Below, in pieces: positions 59,717-64,000 of a stretch of DNA of 64,000 nucleotides. Within the stretch, counting starts at the first letter, position 1. Each line of letters begins with the position of its first letter. A model generated the notes under the pieces. That model saw only the letters and a program-made list of their open reading frames with translations, had not been told where the DNA came from and ran no database searches. The stretch spans positions 2,790,001-2,854,000 of the forward strand of contig NZ_CP034413.3 in assembly GCF_005121165.3 (NCBI RefSeq), read 5' to 3'. Source of the DNA: Dysosmobacter welbionis. Lineage in GTDB: Bacteria; Bacillota; Clostridia; Oscillospirales; Oscillospiraceae. Made by a program: the position numbers and the translations under genes.

Positions 59717-61777
59717 TTATTCCAGCTCGAAGGCACCAGTGTACAGCTGATAGTACAGTCCGTGCTGGCGGATCAGATCGTCGTGGTCGCCCCGCTCCAC
59801 GATCCGGCCGTGGTCCAGCACCATGATGGCGTTGGAGTTGCGGACGGTGGAGAGCCGGTGGGCGATGACGAACACCGTCCGGCCATACATCAGGGAGTCC
59901 ATGCCCTGCTGAACGATGGCCTCCGTCCGGGTGTCGATAGAGCTGGTGGCCTCATCCAGGATCATCACCGGCGGGTCTGCCACGGCTGCCCGGGCAATGG
60001 CCAGCAGCTGCCGCTGGCCTTGGGACAGATTGGCGCCGTTGCCGGTGAGCATGGTGTCGTACCCCTGGGGCAGGCGGCGGATGAAGTCGTCGGCATTGGC
60101 CAGGGCGGCGGCCGCCTCCACCTCTTCATCCGTGGCATCCAGATTGCCGTAGCGGATGTTCTCCCGGACGGTGCCGGTGAAGAGGTTGGTGTCCTGCAGC
60201 ACGATGCCCAGGCTGCGCCGCAGGTCCGGCTTGCGGATGTTGTTGATGGAGATGCCGTCGTAACGGATCTTGCCGTCGGCAATGTCGTAGAACCGGTTGA
60301 TCAGGTTGGTGATGGTGGTCTTGCCGGCGCCGGTGGCACCCACGAAGGCCAGCTTCTGGCCAGGCTTGGCAAAGAGGCTGATGTCGTGGAGGATGGTCTT
60401 GCCCTCCTCATAGGCGAAGTCCACATGGTCGAACCGCACGTCGCCGGAGAGCTTGATGAGGTAGTAGTCCTCGCTCTCGACATTCCGGACCGGGCCCAGG
60501 ATGGGGCGGTAGAAGGCCTTGCCGTGCTCCTGGTATTTCCAGGCCCAGGCCTCGTCTTTTCCAGCCTCGGGGGCCTTCAGCTCCGTGAAGGAGCCGTCCG
60601 CCTCTTCCCGCACAGGGACCATCACCATGTCAGTGCTGTGGGGGACCCTCCAGGCCCAGAGGTTGGTGCGCTTCTCGGACTCCTCCAGTTGGTGGCCCTC
60701 TTTGTCATAGGACACGTTTACCAGCGTCACAGTGCCGTGGTCCTCCTCCGGCTCCTCGTCCATCAGGGCGAAGATCCGCTCCGCGCCGGCCAGGGCCATG
60801 ATGATGGAGTTGAACTGCTGGGAGATCTGGTTGATGGGGTTGGAAAAGCTCTTGGACAGCTGCAGGAAGCTGGCAATAACGCCCAGGGTGATGGTGGTGT
60901 CCACCCCGCTGAGGGCCAGAGCGCCGCCCACCATAGCCACGATCACGTACTGGACATTGCCGATGTTCACCATGATAGGCATCAGGATGCTGGCGTAGGT
61001 GTGGGCTTTGTCCGCGCTGTGGAACATTTCGTCGTTGACCCGGTCAAAGCCGTCCTGGGCCTCCTGCTCATGGCAGAAGACCTTGACCACTTTCTGACCG
61101 TTGATCATCTCCTCGATATAACCGTTGAGGGCGCCCAGGGTGCTCTGCTGGCGGAGGAAATAGCGGCCGCTGCGGCCGGCCAGGAACCGTGTCACCACCA
61201 GGGCGAAGCAGACGCACACCAGGACCACAACCGTGAGCAGGGCGTTGGTGAACAGCATACCCAGGAAGGTGACCAGGATGGTCATAGAGGAGTTGATGAC
61301 CTGGGGGATGCTCTGGGCGAACATCTGCCGCAGGGTGTCCACATCGTTGGTGTAGACGCTCATCACGTCGCCGTGGGCGTGGGTGTCAAAATACTTGATA
61401 GGCAGGGTCTGCATGTGGCCGAACAGGTCGTCCCGAATGGTTTTCTGTACGCCCTGGGACACCACGATCATGTTCCGGTTATAGGCGTAAGCGCACAGGG
61501 CACCCACCAGGAACAGGCAACCCATCATCACCAGGGCCCGCACCAGGCCGGAAAAGTCTGGATCCGCCGCACCCAGCAGGGGGGTGATATAGTCGTCGAT
61601 CAGACTGCCCAGAAACAGAGAGCCCGCCACGTTGGCGATAGCACTGACCAGAATGCACACCAGAACAATGATGAAGCGGGCCTTGTACCCCCGTTTGATA
61701 TAGCCCATCAGGCGGCCGACAATGTGCCGGCGATGGCCGGGCGCCTTGGCGCCGCTGCGGATCTGCTTACTGCTCAT
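59717..61777 (-). CDS. ABC exporter half-transporter (second gene of a heterodimer)
   Basis: The 686-residue protein joins a six-helix membrane domain (about 35-330) and an ABC ATPase with Walker A GATGAGKTT, signature LSQGQRQLLAIARAA and Walker B VMILDEATSSID. A ~110-residue insertion between the two domains (EEDHGTVTLVN through NVESEDYYL) is longer than usual. The start at 61777 is chosen because AAAGGAGG is eight bases upstream; it overlaps the first exporter gene by 11 bases. The pair probably exports a drug, lipid or peptide. Confidence 0.85.
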   Translation of the reverse strand: MSSKQIRSGAKAPGHRRHIVGRLMGYIKRGYKARFIIVLVCILVSAIANVAGSLFLGSLIDDYITPLLGAADPDFSGLVRALVMMGCLFLVGALCAYAYNRNMIVVSQGVQKTIRDDLFGHMQTLPIKYFDTHAHGDVMSVYTNDVDTLRQMFAQSIPQVINSSMTILVTFLGMLFTNALLTVVVLVCVCFALVVTRFLAGRSGRYFLRQQSTLGALNGYIEEMINGQKVVKVFCHEQEAQDGFDRVNDEMFHSADKAHTYASILMPIMVNIGNVQYVIVAMVGGALALSGVDTTITLGVIASFLQLSKSFSNPINQISQQFNSIIMALAGAERIFALMDEEPEEDHGTVTLVNVSYDKEGHQLEESEKRTNLWAWRVPHSTDMVMVPVREEADGSFTELKAPEAGKDEAWAWKYQEHGKAFYRPILGPVRNVESEDYYLIKLSGDVRFDHVDFAYEEGKTILHDISLFAKPGQKLAFVGATGAGKTTITNLINRFYDIADGKIRYDGISINNIRKPDLRRSLGIVLQDTNLFTGTVRENIRYGNLDATDEEVEAAAALANADDFIRRLPQGYDTMLTGNGANLSQGQRQLLAIARAAVADPPVMILDEATSSIDTRTEAIVQQGMDSLMYGRTVFVIAHRLSTVRNSNAIMVLDHGRIVERGDHDDLIRQHGLYYQLYTGAFELE

Positions 61778-63509
61778 TGTCACTGCCTCCTTTCATTTGG
61801 GATTCATAGGTCTCGCGGTAGATATCACAGGTTTTCAGCAATTCGTCGTGGGTACCCATGGCCACGATCTGTCCGCCGTCCATCACCAGGATCTTGTCGG
61901 CGTCCTCGATGGAGGAGACCCGCTGGGCGATGATGAACTTGGTGGTATCCGGGATCTCCTCCAGAAACGCTTTGCGGATCAGGGCGTCGGTCTTGGTGTC
62001 CACGGCGGAGGTGGAGTCGTCCAGGATCAGGATCTTGGGGTGCTTCAGCAGGGCCCGGGCGATGCAAAGCCGCTGCTTCTGCCCGCCGGAGACGTTGGAG
62101 CCGCCCTGCTCGATATAGGTGTCGTACTTGTCGGGGAACTCCTGGATAAAGGAGTCCGCCTGGGCCAGCTGGCACATCCGGACCATCTCCTCGTCAGTGG
62201 CGTCCTTTTTGCCCCAGCGGAGATTATCCTTGATGGTGCCGGAGAACAGCACGTTCTTCTGCAGCACCATGGCCACCTGGTCCCGCAGGGCGTCCATATC
62301 GTAGTCCCGGACGTCCGCGCCGCCCACCAGGACGCGGCCCTCAGTGGCGTCGTACAGACGGGGGATCAGCTGGACCAGGGTGGTCTTGGAGGTGCCGGTG
62401 CCGCCCAGGATACCTACGGTCTCACCGGACTTCACCGTGAGGTTCACGTTCTTCAGGCACTCCTTGCTGGGGTCCTTGGCGTAGGAGAAGCTGACGTTCT
62501 CAAACACCACGGAGCCGTCCTTGACCTCTTCGATGGGCTGGGAGCCGTTCTTCAGATCGCTCTCCTCGTTCAGGATCTCTGTGATCCGCTCTGCGGAGGC
62601 CCGGGCCATGATGATCATAGTCAGTACCATGGAGAGCATCATCAGGCTCATCAGCATCATCATGATGTAGCTGAACATACTGGTCAGCTGGCCGGTGGTC
62701 ATGCTGCCGCCCACGATCAGGTTGGCGCCGATCCAGGACACGGAGATCATGCAGGCATACACACAGATCTGCATCAGAGGCATATTGAAGGCCAGGATGC
62801 GCTCCGCCTTGGAGAAGTCCATGTAGATCTCCTGGGAGACCTTGCCGAACTTCTCTACTTCATGGTCCTCCCGAACAAAGGACTTCACCACCCGGATACC
62901 CAGCAGGTTCTCCTGCACCACGTTGTTCAGGTGGTCATAGCGCTTGAAGACCCGTTCAAAAATGGGGTGGGCCCTGGTCATGATGAGCGCCAGGCCGATG
63001 CCCAGGATCGGGATGACCACCAGGAAGATCAGTGCCAGCTTGGGGTTGATGCGCAGGGTGAGTACCCAGGCGCAGATCAACATGATGGGGGACCGGACCG
63101 CGATACGGATGACCATCATAAAAGCCATCTGGACGTTGGTCACGTCTGTGGTCAGGCGGGTGATGATGCCGCTGGTGGAGAACTTGTCAATGTTGGCAAA
63201 GGAGAACTTCTGGACATTCCGATACATCTCCCGCCGCAGATTCCGCGCGAAGCCCGTAGAGGCCTTGGCGCCGAAACGGCCGGACAGTCCGCCGCAGATC
63301 AGCGCCAGAACAGCCATTCCCACCACGGTGAGGCCGTAGGCGGCAATATGGTGCATGCTGCCGGCCTTGACCCCCTCGTCCAGCAGCTTGCCGGTCATCA
63401 GGGGGATCAACACGTCAAACGCCACTTCGCCGATGACGAAGATGGGCGTCAGGATGGCGGCTGGCCAGAACTCCTGAATACAGCTGGCCAGGCTCCTTTT
63501 TTTCTTCAT
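61767..63509 (-). CDS. ABC exporter half-transporter (first gene of a heterodimer)
   Basis: The 580-residue protein has a six-helix domain and an ATPase domain with Walker A GGTGTSKTTL, signature VSGGQKQRLCIARAL and Walker B ILILDDSTSAVD. In Walker B the usual catalytic Glu is Asp, and Walker A has TS in place of SG/AG, which suggests the degenerate ATP site common in heterodimeric exporters. Its start at 63509 follows AAGGAGG. It lies 70 bases after a marR-type regulator gene. Confidence 0.85.
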   Translation of the reverse strand: MKKKRSLASCIQEFWPAAILTPIFVIGEVAFDVLIPLMTGKLLDEGVKAGSMHHIAAYGLTVVGMAVLALICGGLSGRFGAKASTGFARNLRREMYRNVQKFSFANIDKFSTSGIITRLTTDVTNVQMAFMMVIRIAVRSPIMLICAWVLTLRINPKLALIFLVVIPILGIGLALIMTRAHPIFERVFKRYDHLNNVVQENLLGIRVVKSFVREDHEVEKFGKVSQEIYMDFSKAERILAFNMPLMQICVYACMISVSWIGANLIVGGSMTTGQLTSMFSYIMMMLMSLMMLSMVLTMIIMARASAERITEILNEESDLKNGSQPIEEVKDGSVVFENVSFSYAKDPSKECLKNVNLTVKSGETVGILGGTGTSKTTLVQLIPRLYDATEGRVLVGGADVRDYDMDALRDQVAMVLQKNVLFSGTIKDNLRWGKKDATDEEMVRMCQLAQADSFIQEFPDKYDTYIEQGGSNVSGGQKQRLCIARALLKHPKILILDDSTSAVDTKTDALIRKAFLEEIPDTTKFIIAQRVSSIEDADKILVMDGGQIVAMGTHDELLKTCDIYRETYESQMKGGSDNEQ

Positions 63510-63579
63510 AGAATACCTCCTTGTGTCTTTGCTGTGCCGGGGGAAGCGATTGAGCCGCTTCCCGGCGGGGCCCGGTTGG

Positions 63580-64000
63580 TCAAATGAGATTTTGCTTCAG
63601 CTTTTCCGCGATGGCCAGGAACTGGTCAATCTCCTCCTGAGAGATGCCTCTGGTCAGCGTCGCCTCTGTGGCGGCGATCCGCCGCTCTGCCTCCTGATTC
63701 AGCGCCTGCGCCCGGAGTGTGGGCGTGATCCGCTTCATCCGGGCGTCCCTGACTCCCATAGAGCGCTGGACGAGGCCCTCGTCCTCCAGCCGCTTCAGCA
63801 GCCGGGAGGCGGTGGAGCTGCGGATGCAGAGGGCGCGCTCCAGATCCTTTTGATAGATTTCCCGGCCCTGGCTGTGGCAGAGATAACCGATCAAAACGCC
63901 CTCGATCTCCGTCAGCATGCTCTGGGGATGGTCGGCAGGCCCCCAAAGCCGTCTGCGCAGGAGATTGGACAGTGCCTTGATCTCATACCCGACGTACCGC
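63580..64000 (-). CDS. MarR-family regulator, 5' end outside window
   Basis: The visible 140 residues include helix-turn-helix parts (REIYQKDLERALCIRSSTASRLLKRLEDEGLV, then the wing RSMGVRDARMKRITPT) and the long dimer helix, as in MarR. The frame stays open through 64000 (RYVGYEIKALSNLLRRR...), so the true start lies beyond the window; an internal ATG at 63918 would cut off the first helix. It is the likely controller of the exporter genes just downstream. Confidence 0.85.
   Translation of the reverse strand, partial: RYVGYEIKALSNLLRRRLWGPADHPQSMLTEIEGVLIGYLCHSQGREIYQKDLERALCIRSSTASRLLKRLEDEGLVQRSMGVRDARMKRITPTLRAQALNQEAERRIAATEATLTRGISQEEIDQFLAIAEKLKQNLI

Noticed and set aside
1-64000. CRISPR arrays and Cas genes
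   Set aside because: No regularly spaced repeats or cas-like proteins were seen.

Overview
The window is a high-GC, low-intergenic-space chromosome segment of an anaerobic Gram-positive bacterium. The best guess is an Oscillospiraceae-type Clostridium relative (Flavonifractor/Lawsonibacter-like); this is inference from gene content, not from a search. Pointers are strong Shine-Dalgarno sites (AGGAGG), an oxygen-sensitive NrdD/NrdG ribonucleotide reductase, a SpoVK/CbbX-like AAA protein, a single-chain PurL with a separate PurO-type IMP cyclohydrolase, lysine and yjdF riboswitches, and an scr-dnaX-ybaB block. Both window edges cut genes: ftsH on the left and a marR-type regulator on the right.

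Layout. 1-6.3 kb: the end of ftsH, an amidohydrolase, yjdF behind a riboswitch candidate, an ECF-like sigma factor with a membrane partner, then guaB and a GNAT enzyme. 6.3-18.7 kb: a long minus-strand purine operon, read as gntR-purE-purC-purF-purM-purN-purO-purH-purD-purL, with a promoter and palindromic operator in front of gntR. 18.9-25.6 kb: a 2-hydroxyacid dehydrogenase, an S-layer-domain protein, a thioredoxin reductase, and nrdG-nrdD, with NrdD fused to a thioredoxin/glutaredoxin-like tail. 25.6-28.6 kb: an amino-acid ABC importer under a lysine riboswitch. 28.8-30.4 kb: a PAP2 phosphatase, a PsiE-like protein and a lipoprotein. 30.5-37.3 kb: a tightly overlapping operon polA-cat-like-kinase-EamA-rimI-GNAT-tsaD. 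37.3-43.2 kb: an AT-rich gap, tRNA-Thr, a DUF4127 lipoprotein, ybaB, dnaX, SRP RNA, a decayed tRNA-Ala and an intact tRNA-Ala.

43.2-53 kb is an AT-rich accessory island, clearly unlike the GC-rich flanks. It starts at the 3' end of tRNA-Ala. It has an intact IS3-family transposase on the left and a decayed relative in the same orientation on the right. Inside are two candidate anti-phage modules. One pairs a possible Cap4-like nuclease with a Rad50-like ATPase that carries a CxxC hook motif between coiled coils and a degenerate Walker A. The other is an ABC-ATPase/HNH pair resembling Septu (PtuA/PtuB). Fragments of a serine recombinase and of a KilA-N protein lie between them. The first module is the best candidate for something undescribed.

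53.4-64 kb returns to host-like DNA: a membrane protein, an ApbE-NusG domain II-Gx transporter flavin/electron-transfer module, a SpoVK/CbbX-like AAA ATPase, a second 2-hydroxyacid dehydrogenase, three small proteins (DUF5655, unknown, DUF3795), and a MarR-controlled heterodimeric ABC exporter.

Caution for users: four host genes (the ABC importer ATPase, dnaX twice, apbE, and the second dehydrogenase) are each broken by what looks like one missing base in a G/C run. All five events go in the same direction, so sequencing or assembly error is more likely than real gene loss.
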